Translations under genes and position numbers: made by a program
In this document: piece after piece, positions 48,401 to 61,500 of the stretch
How the letters are laid out: each line of letters opens with the position of its first letter
Position numbering within the stretch: position 1 is the stretch's first letter
NCBI RefSeq assembly: GCF_001039355.2
Contig: NW_019774958.1
Location: 574,866-638,865, forward strand
Direction: 5' to 3'
Source: Lingula anatina
Lineage: Eukaryota; Brachiopoda; Lingulata; Lingulida; Lingulidae
DNA length: 64,000 bases
The notes under the pieces: generated by a model
Databases searched by the model: none
What the model was told of the DNA's origin: nothing
What the model saw: the letters and a program-made list of their open reading frames with translations, nothing else

Positions 48401-49510
48401 TAGAACGAATAAATTCATTCGTCCAAGGATGTGTTTATGGCGTGAAAAGTGATAATTTAGTTAGTGTTCGTCACACCAAGTCACTGGTTCAGTGCACATC
48501 AGCTAGTGTTTTCAATAGGACTTTTCGGGCCGCTTTATAAGAACCGTGATTTAGAGCATCTATTAACTACTTAACGACATCTCATTTTTCTGTTGTTCAT
48601 TAAAAATTGTTCCGCCCCAGAGGTTCCCTTTCTGCAAATATTTGAGATAAAACCGTTCTAGTTTGAAAGGTTTCACATTTTGGAATATCTTAACATCAGT
48701 TTAACTTTGGAGTGTTTTTATGGGAAACGACTTGAATGTCATTATTGTTTTCCTCATTTAATCGCTCATCTGGCTTTTTTACACTCTCATTTTCATAATC
48801 AGTATTTCTACGTAAAGCTTCCTGGGTGTTCTCGTAAAGTGACTCTATATTCTTAACCGCTTTAATACATTAGATACATTATAAAGCGTTGTTCTTAATT
48901 TTTAGATAACCCACGTAGTTTCAAATCGTCGATAAGCAGCTTGTCCGGATTTTAAAGGTACCCATTCACAAGGGCCACGCCTTTCCTGTAGACGCCCTCT
49001 AAATCACCGCCCACCTCAATCAACAGTTTATTGATTTGAGTCCTGTTACTTCAACTCGGAACAAAGTAAATAGAATAATGCCTTACAAAAACACAATTTT
49101 CAGTCGAAGAAATTTATTCCTTGTAGCACAACAGAAATCGTATAAGATTGACTCGTGGACAAAAAGTTTAAATTCAAGTTTTTGTTTACAACTACTAGCG
49201 GCCTGGGGATAAAAGACTTAGTGAACACACATAATAAATCATATCGTTTTTGTTATGACATGAAAGCACTTATTGAACCTATCGTCACAAAATCTGTTAT
49301 TTTTTCATATTCTTTTTCTTAAAGTTGCATCTTAATGGAGAAAACACGTTCTAAGAAGTGTTTTATTTATTTCAAAACGGTGTGATAGTCATGTATAGCT
49401 TTACATTTGAAGCTTACGAGTAAAACCTTAATTCCAAAGTTTTTTTTTTTTTTTTTTTTTTTTAAACGAAAAACGACGCTGAATCTCTCTGTCACTTTCT
49501 TTCTCTCTCT

Positions 49511-49559
<49 letters not shown>

Positions 49560-52500
49560 TTGCATATTTGTCACTTTTGGTCCTTATATTGTGATGTGGG
49601 CGGTCTTAGAATAACTGGTAAGAATTGGTAACGACTTTACATTCTGACAACCAGCAATTTACTTTTCATGCTGCGTTAATTACTCGATGCCAGGTTATCA
49701 TCAATATCAGCTAATATCGCATTGTTGTTGGCAAGTTGATGGTCGAATTTTGTTGTCAGATCCGTGGGGGTCCAGATCGGAGGTGTTTTAATTCGCCAGG
49801 CTCCGTGCGTACCTGAACGAACACATTAAATGGGTGTGAGTGAGACAATGGCCAGGTAAAAATTGGCGGAGTGAATGGAACGCTAATGGTCCTATTTGTC
49901 ACAGCCTGTGAATGATCTGATTTATTTAATGCACGCTGGGTGAGCGGAAGGGAGGTTACGACAATGAAATTAATTACTACGTGTCCACTCTGCATCATCG
50001 TAGTACTTCAAACACTTTGTTTTGATATGTGGGACTCCGCAATCAGTTTATTTCTGTCCCACCTGGGCAGTGGTTAACGGACAGATGAAAACAATTGACC
50101 ATGTTTGCCTTCTCGAAGCAGCTTATAGCGGTTAAGCGAAATAGATTTAAATTAATTTTTTTTCATGTTTTTCTTTTGTTGTCCATGATCCATTCAAATA
50201 TGCGATTTTCAACGGAGCAGAACAAATCAAACATTGACTTATGCATTTTTGTCTGCATTTTCCCTTCTGTGTACTCCTGCCATATCTTTTTAAGTGTTAA
50301 GTTAATATATAACAAAAGTGGAAGTCAAGAGTTGATAAACATTCTTCCTTCACTGTTTGTTACCACTCGAGTATTTGTTGACCAAAGATGTGTGAAAAAA
50401 TTAATTTAGCTGTGGTTTTTTGAGGACGTAGAGTTTCAAGTTTCACTGGCCTGACTTTTTGTTTGCGTGTGTAATGACTCGTGAAGCGACCAGGGGAATA
50501 ACATTTAGAAGTCATTTTCAAACTATACCAATACAGTTTACATCAATTTTTTCAGGCATGTTTCTCTGCAAACAGACACTCTAAAGGCCGATGAGATCCC
50601 GGCAGACATACGGGCCTTTTTCGGCCACCCCCTCACCGCTGCCACCACTGCTATCGATGGTGAAGATGCGCATGCGTCAGCACTGGCGCTTCTTCACGAA
50701 TACCATAACTTACCTGCGATCGACAGGGGTGATCTTAAGGTTGGGGACAAATACGAATCCATCCAAGATTTACTTGATAAAAGTGAAAGGCAAGACAAGG
50801 CAGCTGGAACAGAGAAAGATTCTTTCAGGTAAATTATAATTTTTCCCGTTTTTCGTATTGTACGTTTGGGAAGTAAGTTTTCTCAACTGGATGTTTACTT
50901 ACAAATTTTGCCTTGACATTTAATGGAATATCATCACTTAAAAAGCGTTTTCTGACTTGGTTTTAAATACTGTCGGGTATATACTGATTTCATTTTCCAT
51001 CTTTCACATGGGGTGCCCACGTCAAATCATGAACACGGTTACGATTAGTACCCTGAAGATCACAGTGTATTTCCGCACGTCTTTTTTTTTCAAATTTTTT
51101 TAAACATGTTTATTGTAGATGACGCTATGGTAATGCCTAGACCACTGGCATCATAACTTGCCGATGGCATCTGCAGATAAATATAATTTACACCTTCCGA
51201 GACACTAAAATAAGCCTAGCGCATGACCAAAATACCAAGCCTTAAGAAAGATTTTTTTTTGAATGTAGCCGAATAAGGTCATTAGTGGTTGCTTGAGAAG
51301 ATCTAAACACGAATGTTGCAAAATCATATCTACATGCCAAATCTTTGTATTTTTTTAAGAAAGTGAGTTTGACATGTCATTTTGGTCACCTTTTTTATCA
51401 ATGGAAATCCCATCCTATATTCGTGTATTAGACAGAGCATTAAGTGGACAGGTATTAACACGCAGTGTATGGTGTGAGAGGGGGAAGAGAACTCTGAGGC
51501 TGAAAAAAGCATTAAAGTATAAACCTGATAGATATTTTACCCAGAGAATGAGATAGAGGCCTGGTATTTGTTGTCCCAATACAAGTGCATGTACAATATA
51601 GAAAGAAATACGTTCGAGCTTTTTGTAAAGATCACAATCAAAGTCCTCTTCCTTTTTATCTGGCATTCATCTAACAGCCCCTGGGTCTGCGGTTTAGGGG
51701 CGTTAAGTTTTTTAAAATCAAGAAGCAAAAGGTACCGACTACTGATTATCTTGTCCATGCCGACCAAAATATATTCCAAAATATATTTCAAGTCTTAATC
51801 GTGTTACCGTAGGCGAAATTACCTTCCCTGTCCAAATATTGAATATTTACTGCGAGATACATTATCTGTTATACCTTTAAAGAAAACATAGGTAAGGCGT
51901 ATAATTTACGTTCAGGCAAAGGTTTGTCCGATAGGACATCGCTGTGTTGTGGTCAAGAATTATCTTGGTGCCTCTACCCTTGAAGTACATTGCGGGCGCA
52001 GATTTCTTCCGCCCCGACTTAGGGGATACCCAAAGGGGTTGGAATACTTTATCGCTCTGTACGGCGCCTTACCGGTACGATGATCGACCTTGGGGGCTCA
52101 ATAACCTCGTGAGACTTTGAAAAAAGTAAAAAAAACGTCCACACCATATCATCATGGCAAATTGACCAACGCTGACTTCAACAAGTTGTGGTTATGTTAA
52201 TCACCTGCACGCTCTACGTGACCTGTCACAAAGACCCGAGGCCTTCGAAGATGTAAAAAATGTCGCTGTGTATTTCCAAAGAAACTTGTAATTCACATCT
52301 GCAATTCAAAACAGTTACTATTCTTATCTGTTAGATGATGTTTTATGCAGCGATGTCCTATCGGACAAACCTTTGCCTGAACGTAAATTATACGCCTTAC
52401 CTATGTTTTCTTTAAAGGTATGAGTCGTGCTGTTACAGACACAGGTGTTCCTTGTCATTTTTTATCAGAATTGTATCAATATGAGAAAAAGAAAATAAAT

Positions 52501-55500
52501 GAATTAGCATTACATACATGTAAGATTCTGGGAGACTTGGACTGTAATCATGAGGACCGGGAAGATTTATCTAAAATACTGATAGACTTATTGGAAATAA
52601 ACCTACAGACATGGTATTTTAAAGAACAGTTTTAGTTTAAGGCAGTCAGCTCTAGTTATGGTTCAACAGTGTACCATAAATTATAGTGTTTGCTTAATTA
52701 TAACTTTTAACCTTAATCTAAGATTTTTTATTTTGTTTTGTTTCTGATGTATGTACGGTTCGGTGACTTGTAGGCCCACGAGGCTGGGTGATTTGTGTAT
52801 CTATATCACGTTAATAAATAAATAATATTTACTATTTACATACAAAGTAATCATTCTCTCAAAAAATATGTTTCTGATATGTTTCGGCCAAAGAAAAAAA
52901 ATTAAAAACTGCATGGTTTTGTATATTTTAATACTATGTCAAAATATGTGAAACATCACGTGTTTTCTCCCATTTTCCTTACGAGGGTATCTGTTTATGG
53001 TTAGCTAAAAACCACGAAATAAAACTTAAGTCATTGAATAGTGATAATGGCGCCTATACTTTAACAATTAAGATTTTCCGTGTAACCTTTGCGTCTTGGC
53101 GTAACACTTACGATAATATCTGATCATTTTGGGTGCTGTTACGGTGAACGCACCCATGTAATCGCGGCCTATCTCTGTTTTCTGAACAGCAAGGGAGTGG
53201 TAGCGTGCGTGGAGCTTTTTTCATCGCACCCCAATATTTTATATTATCTAAACACGCAAAAAAAAATTGATCAATGGACGAAGGGGCAGAGTGTATGTTT
53301 CACTGTCTTGGAGCTTTTTTTTCTCTTTTTTTAGGTAGCTGGTACTAATGTCCTTAAGGCATGTTATCTGAACTTAAGCTATGGAATGACTGCAGAACTA
53401 GTAGTAGAAATATGAAAAGTGCATGTAACCGTTAATTTGCCATTTTTTCGGTGCAGTATTTGGGGGCTTTTAGTCAATAAGTTGCTGGCCAGTGTACACC
53501 GAAGAGGCGTTGCGCCCTTCAGGAAAATGTGTTTAGTTCTTTAATTAATTCATTTCATGTCCCTAAATCCGCTATTTTACAGAATGACTCTTGTTGGCGC
53601 CCTGTTTGGTGCCAGCCTGAGACAGTTGTCCCAGGGTGGTTACCATTAAAGTTTTAGTCAGTAAGTATAGTTTTGGGAAAAGGACTTAACAGTCCGTGGT
53701 CCCCTGGAGTATCATCTGTATAATGTCATGCAATCATCCTCCTTTTCGCTGTTAACACATTTGGGTAATGTATGTCCGAATCAAGACCGCTCTGTATAGG
53801 ACTTTTTGTGAACGCATTATGTCACCCCTCTGTACGTGCGAAAAGCAATAATCTGCCCGACGTTGCCTAAAAAAACGATAACAATTATCGATTGTCGCAT
53901 CTTATCCGACGGTACTTTCTGATTTATGCCGTCACCATACTTATTACTTGAATCATGATATCCCAGTTCATCCGTTGAACGACTGAATAGAAAAAAAAAA
54001 CGTATTGGTTTGAAAATAGTTTGTCCACGAAAATAATTTGTCCACGGAAAAAGTGAAGCAAGTAGTGCTTTTCCGTTTTGCGAGAAAATAACGATTTGTT
54101 GGGACTGAATGGGACACCGAGTAGGAGGTCTGAGTAAATTTTATTTATTATGTTTTTTAACAACGTAACAATCCTCATCCCTTACCTTTATAGACGAAGG
54201 AGCGGCACAGGATGAAAAGCGAATTCGTGTTTTCTTATACCGACGCCTACGTGCCTTGACACGCTGCCATAGTGCACAGCTTACGCAATTAGTTTGTTAC
54301 AAGAAGAGCGTTTTTATCACCTTAAAAATATGTCAAAAATAAATTGTCCCAGGTCGTAATTGTCTGCTCTGCTGGGTTGGAAAGTTAGTATGTACTCAGT
54401 AAATATCTTCCCAGGTATCTTGAATACGTGTGTTATCTTGTACTTATTCAGGAAAGTGCTAAGGTGACGTAATGTGTTTTTTTACAATTTAGAAAGGAAA
54501 ATTAGAGAAACTGACACATTCTTGCACCTAAGTGCTCTGTTTAAAGGGGCACCTCTGTTTTCAACTAAATGACATGGTTGCTATAAATCAATCCTAATTT
54601 GAAGTGTGTAGGAGTTTTTTTTTTACAGATACTTTACATAAAGAAATAAATGGAAATTATCCAAGCGCGGTGTTTTTGAAAATATCAAATTCTTGCACAT
54701 AATAATAACAATACGTTTATTTGAAACATTACAACCAAAGTTTTGAAGTTGTACGGATAATAAAGTTCGAAAAAATTATGAAATAAAATATTTATATAAA
54801 ATAAAAGCTTTTCATAAAAATCAAATTGAATTCGAATTAAAAATGGACCTCTGAAAGTTGGTTAAAGAAAGCGGGATCAAAGAGTTTCTAGAACGTTCGG
54901 TCCTGAATTTTGGCACACTTAAGTTGGATTGGTTATGTCTTCACTTTTTGTAAAATCTGTATTTTAAGAGATACTTTAGTTTTATCCTTGTCTTTTGCAT
55001 AGTTCTGTGCGCCGCTTTTCTAAAATGACAAAACATTCCTATCAGGCATAGATAATGGGACTATTTAAAGGATCAAATATTCCACAATAGAAATAAAAAG
55101 TAACTACTTAATCGAAACATACATTGATATCAAGACAATATTCTGAACTGAATCAATTCACTAGAATCTAGGATCCTAGCTGGAATGAAACCACAGCTAC
55201 AAATTTCAATACCAACTACAATACATTTCTATATTAATACTGACAAGAGCGCAGCATCCGCAAATATTTTCTTTAATAAGATAATTAAAAGTGAAACAGC
55301 TGTTTTTTTTTCATCAAGTCTTTTTGCCAGACAACAGGTCCTTAACATTAAGAAGCGATGTCTAGTTTGTATCACCAATTGGTATCCTGTCTCATAAATT
55401 CCGTCAAGTTAATATCAAATAGTTTATAAGATTCATTAAGGAGGGCGTTTTGCTGTACTCTTATTAGTTAACAGTGCGGCTTATTGTTCTTCCGTGTGCC

Positions 55501-58500
55501 AGTGACAGGTGACATGCTCCGTGTTTGTCTCCGCCACATGGCAGGGGGGATCCAAGCACGCGCAGTTTCTATTGACGATACCGTCTTTTGTGCTCGTGTC
55601 ATAAGGTAATCATCATTTGGGTGCTGACCAATATAGCTCTCTGTCTAGTACAAATGCCGGGCTTGCATGTCAAAGTGTGTTTTATCTGTGTTAACTGTGA
55701 CTGCTTGTGTGTGCGTGTTACTTCAAACGGGCAGCACATATTGAAAATGCGAACCTTTCCAGTGCCCCCAGCAGCGATAGCAGTGACAGCATAAGCAGCA
55801 GCGAAGGGCAGCCGAAGTCGGAGGACCCATGGTTGTCACAGGAGCTGGAGAACATTCTGAATGACAGAGCCAATACGACCCAGGAGAGACCGTCGCCCAA
55901 ACCCTCTTCCTCACAGAGACGTCATTATCCACAGAGACAGGTGCGTTACCAGCATCCTCGTGCTAAATGTTCATTTACTGAGTTTATTGACCTATGTTTT
56001 ATATCGTTGAAACTTAAAACGGCAAGCGCATTACAGACAACTTTTTTTCTTCAAATTGTCCACAGGCAAATACGAGTTTTTGAAGTAAGTACGACTATTT
56101 CTAGAAAAAAAAACATGAAATTGTCATAAACTCCGTCCATTTCGTTGCAGTATGAGATTATTCATGGTAATCATTTCGTATTCTTAAATGTGTGTAATGT
56201 CATATATTGTGCATACTATTCCTTTTTCAGAACGGTTGTATAGACAAAAACGATCATCTCGATGACAGCGAAAACTGTCTGAAAGACAATTTCAACTTTA
56301 GCGACGGAAAAGAATGCAAGTCGTCGCAGCCAGAGGGAGATTCTGTCTGTACAGTTAATTCGGCCATATTGAACGTCGTAATCAAACAAGAAGGAACAAA
56401 ACATTGCAGCCTGCAAAATAACAGTGCCAACAACAACAACATGGACATTCATATTAATAACACCGGTAATGTTAATGACTTACTGAAAATGAAACTTAAT
56501 GGAGGAACAAATGGACACTGCTATGATGATCTCAGGTTAAATGGAGTCGTACATGATGACAGTGTAGACACAGATGCCAAGCCATCTGAAAATACAAAGA
56601 GACTTATGCAGGCTCTCACAGAGAAAATTTTGAGGAAGAAAATAGAACACAATATTCCTCTCGGTCACACTGTTGTTGAGCAGCAGAGAAATGGAGTGGT
56701 GTCTGCTAGAACAGAAACCGGGGAACATGGACATGACTTTGTGTTGGTACGCTCGGACAGTTTTTTGGAAGATCTGCATGGAGACTATGATTTACAAAAT
56801 GAAAGCCAAATGACAGACATCAGTTACAACGGCCTGCATTCTAACGGTCTGGATTACCATCCGGGACCTGTTGTCACCCAGTCTCAATGGCACCATCCAA
56901 CACCGGCCATATCGCACGACTTCAATGGCCATGCAGTGGCTTCCACAACTTACGCCAACCCTTCCAACTCTCATCATCAACCGTATCAAAATGCAGATTT
57001 CTTAAATATTGTATATCAAAATGGGTTCAGTGCTTCGAGCCAAGCCGAATTTCCCCAACACCAATCCCGTCCTAGTCCACCCACGAGTCTGTCTCAGGCT
57101 CTACAAAATGGTCCACAAACCATGAACGGATTTGGTCACGATGTTGTCAGCAACGCCGCCTTCCCTGTGGATTATAGCACTTTTCCAGTGAGATCGTCTC
57201 TAGGAACGGAGAATTATAATTTGAAGTCTCCAGACAGTGGATACAATGAGAACTGCAACTCGCCCACGGATGCTACATCACCACCGGTGAGGATTTAGGG
57301 GGATATATTGGTTAAAAAGAATAACGTCTTGCTGCCAGGGTCTTCGATAATAAAACTAGGAACATAAAATATAACAAAAAATCACGATTTTTTCGTAGAA
57401 GGACTTTTACATGTCGTTCATACATTTCAAACGAAACCGGCCTTTGTCATGTCACAAAGTGTATTATAAGATGCTTAGGCTATGAGTAGATTATTTGAAC
57501 AACAAAAATAGAAGATTAATTAGTAGTTTAATTAGTAGTTTAAATCAAGTTTTACTTTCAGGTATTTGGAGAAACTGGCCCGTCTTTCTACCCCGCCGTT
57601 ACAACAAACAGCAGCAACCACAGTCCTTCGAAAGAACGGGGAGTGAAACGCAGGCGTTCCTCGGTGTCATCCAACTCCAGCAAGCACTGCAATCAGACGC
57701 CATCTAAATTCATATACCCTCCATCGTCTACCATCCCCAAACTGTAAGTCTATTAGATTATGTACAATGATATCATGAACCCACAAAAGCTGAATATTTA
57801 ATCATTTCTGTGTCATTTAACGCAAATGTACTTTTATGGAGTAATGTTTCATGTTTTAAATCTTTTTTGAAAAGGTTAACATCCTCTAGATGAACAACGA
57901 TAATAGACGGTTTATCTTTTATCATTTAACACTAAAGATCAAATAAGAACTTTGAAAATTCCGTTCTCTAGAGGGCGACAGTAGCCCTTTGCTCGATTGT
58001 TTTTTTCGATAAATTGCCATTGGGTTATTTGCAATTCTGATTAAAATGATAGTGCTTAAAATATATATACATATTTTTTGTATTTCCAAAATTGTCATAT
58101 CAAATTTGTAAAAGAGGATGCTGTTACTGATAAGAAAAACACAGAACCTAATAGAGCAACAGTTGGATAATAAATAAAATATGTTTTGAACATGCGAAAC
58201 AGCTTTTACAGTAAATTCAGATAATCTACTAATTCATGTCTGACATGTTATGTTGAAAGATCACGATGGAAATCGCTGAGAACACGCGTGGTTGTACTGA
58301 AAGGCCACATTATCTCGGTCTTATACTTTTGTATTACAGTTACTATTGTACTTTCTATGTACTGTTGTACGTAGAGATGATTCGAGTACATTATAACATA
58401 ACTTCACACTGTAATGAAATGAAGTATGATAACTTTGCTTCATAACTTAATCATATTAAGTATAATAGATATAATTTATATAGCTCCATGTAGGCCAGTC

Positions 58501-61500
58501 CTATTTCTTTAACTGTTATTATTTCAGTGAGAATGATATTACTGGATATCGCTACTCACTGGAGGCGCCAATATCTACCAGTCAGAGGATTGATGAAGAT
58601 AGAATGACTTATATGAATAAAGGTAAACACCCACTAAAGTCTGTCTAAGGTGGTAACCGTGTTGTTGGTTCTATCTACGTTTTTGTTTTCTATGTTCATG
58701 CTATATTTTTGAAACCCAAGAAAGGACTGTGCGGTTTTCACGAAGAAGCTAGTTTCTAGAGTGTTTTTTTAGAGCGACTTGATCGAACGGAAGGTTAATT
58801 TTGCCTACTCGAGTGAACATTGTATTTTCATTAAAAACCAGATCTTGTTTATTCACGATTCTGGCTCCCCCCTGAGAGCAGTCATTGTCTCGCCTACCCT
58901 TCCCCTGATCGAAACAGACGTTTTTGAAACAATATGTTCTCTTTCTTTTTACCGAGAGAAAAAAACTTCAATCGACTGACAAGATGCTTTCCGCGTGGTT
59001 GCTAGCTTTTATACTTAATGTTGACCTCAAGCTACCGTTCTCTTTCCAGGTCAGTTCTACACAATAACGCTTGACAATGTCCTAGGGGATCGGATCATGA
59101 AATGTCATACTGTCAAGGTAAGATAAAAGAATTGGAACAAAACATATCAACTCTTACCCCATCAGTGAGGTGGGAGTAGGGCGCCTGCGCGTGACGATCT
59201 AAAATCTAGACACCCCCTCTCCCCAGTGGCAGATTTGTCCTCTAGTTCCAAATTGACCCATGCTGCAACTGTGTGACAGCACTTTTTTATTTTAAAAGTA
59301 AGGTCTGCATATTGTATGACTCCCACCATGGTGCTGTAGCAAAGATGGAGTCAGTGGCATCACAGTGAGGGGAGAGCGTTCTCCTTTAATCTTTCTTAAA
59401 ATACACTTGCAAACAGACAAGTCGAGCGAAGGAGGTTTTATACTGCCCCCCTTTGAATGGTCCTGTTGTTCAGTGGTTTCAATAATACGATATTTTAAGA
59501 TCTAGTTATTGCTAAAAAGAGTTTTGATGTATTTTGTGGATATAAATTACAGATCCTTCCTGTTGATAAGGTACATATTAATATCATTGAATTAACCAAC
59601 ACATTTTGCTTGACATTCTAGTCTGTAATAATGCTAGTATTCCGTGACGACAAAACAATTGACGATGAAATGAAAGCTTGGGAGTTTTGGCACAGCAGGC
59701 AACATAGCATCAAACAGCGCATTCTAGACATAGGTGAGTCGAAGTTTTGCGCTAAGCACACAAGCATACAAAGAAGTAACGTAATAACTGTAATCACTGC
59801 ACTTTGAGATGAAAAGAAATCCATGTCAACATGAAGCCCAATTTTTATTTAACCCCTATACTGCCTCTCGTACATGTTTGTCTGTTGCGTTTTACAAGTT
59901 TGACTTTGTGGCACTGGTTATAAAGTCTAAATGACGTATTGTGTTGGCATATCACTAGAGCCATAGATGTTAAATTACGCATTTTAATTTTCAAAAATTC
60001 AGAACACAGAAAAGGAATGATTTTTTTATTTCTCAAGGTTGAACGTTAACGGTAATAAGTCGCTTACTAATGTATTATATATCGCAAACAACACCTTGTT
60101 TGTGTTTGGGAAAGAACAGACTTTTATATGCTTTTTTTTTCAGATACAAAAAACAGCACTGGGATTATTAGTAATTGTGTGGATGAAATAGCACACAATG
60201 CAGTGGTGGTTCGATGGAATCCAAAGGAACAACCCGCCAAGGTAAATTGCCCTAACCCCAATACATTATTTAAGACGTGTTAAGGTACTTTTGCAGTCAT
60301 ATCACATATACAACAAATTATGTGTTGGAAAGTTTATAAATTCCGCCAACAAATAGTGATTTACGTGATTTATGGGATTTACAAATTGTATTTTGTCTCT
60401 TGATAACTAATAGGCCTATAGGTTAAGACATTACTTGGGTATTCAGAAACACACTTTCTAGACATTTGGAGAGTAGATAAATAAGTCAAGATGTCATTTT
60501 GGTAGGGATCAGAAAGAGAAGATAAATGGGGAAAACTGACATACAGCGTGACGTGTGTTTTTTAGGTGTCAGTAGCTGTCAACTGTCTCAGTACCGACTT
60601 CAGTAACCAGAAAGGGGTCAAGGGCTTCCCGCTCCATCTCCAAATTGACACGTTCGAGGACAGTACGGATTCGTATCCTATACATCGCGGATACTGCCAA
60701 CTGAAAGTCTTCTGTGACAAGGTAAGAAGGTCACATTACTGACTGGCCTTTCGTCAGTATTTTTCATTTTCATTACTTATTTGTACGCCCACTTTCATGG
60801 CGACTGCTACAAGAAGGTACAATTCGACCCAGAATTGAAAATAAATATTTATTTACGTTTGTGGGTCTTAAAATATTAATGAATCTTCGTTTATTGGAAT
60901 AAAAAATATTGACTATTTTTTTTAAATATATTTTTTTAATTTTTTTCTTTGTTTGAACATTGTATCTACAGTTTATCTCTTTAAACTTTTAAGTTTAAGT
61001 TTCTTAAAAATATCTTAAGAAGTAGCAATTTATGTGTTAATGCAAAGTTATCAGTGTTTTGTATGCACACTGCAAATGCACGTTTGAACCTTATTTTAAA
61101 GTCTAGTTTATTGTTCAATGTATGAACTGTTCAGAAGGAACGAAAAATAAAAAGAGGCCTCGGGTGTAGAGTTTTGCAACACTGAGCACACATTATCGGC
61201 AAGATCGGGTTTCTGTCAAGAAGGTTAAGTTCACACTCCGTGGCAAATTTATGACGCTTGCGTATCTTGTATTTCTTTTTCCATTGAAACAGCAAATTCA
61301 AAAGCCCACACCCAAGCTTGCAGTTTGTCCGAAATTTCTTAAATATTTGCTTTTAAGTATATCATGTTTTTTTTCCTTTCAAGGGTGCGGAACGAAAAAC
61401 GCGTGATGAAGAACGAAGGAAGGACAGCAAAGGTACTGCGACTGGAGGTAAAAGTGGTTCGGTGCTTTTAGTGTCAAATCCTGACATAGTTGCTTGAAAT

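Larger units (their letters stand above)
39195..50555 (+). other. grh: First intron of grainyhead (11.4 kb)
   Basis: No further coding exon fits the required phase. It contains a family-1 MITE, a TIR element, one copy of the dispersed repeat, a poly-C run near 42418-42429, a poly-T run and a CA microsatellite. Large 5' introns of developmental regulators often hold enhancers, but none can be called from sequence alone. Confidence 0.6.
50829..55762 (+). other. grh: Second intron of grainyhead (4.9 kb)
   Basis: Contains the 551-bp inverted-repeat element at 51871-52421 and an adjoining open frame with a transposon-like 3' end. No exon of grainyhead is needed here, because exons 2 and 3 join in phase. 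Confidence 0.6.

Noticed and set aside
55707-55762. Extending grainyhead exon 3 upstream to the GGGCAG acceptor
   Set aside because: In the phase required by exon 2 that extension meets TGA. The acceptor at CCTTTCCAG before 55763 keeps the frame.
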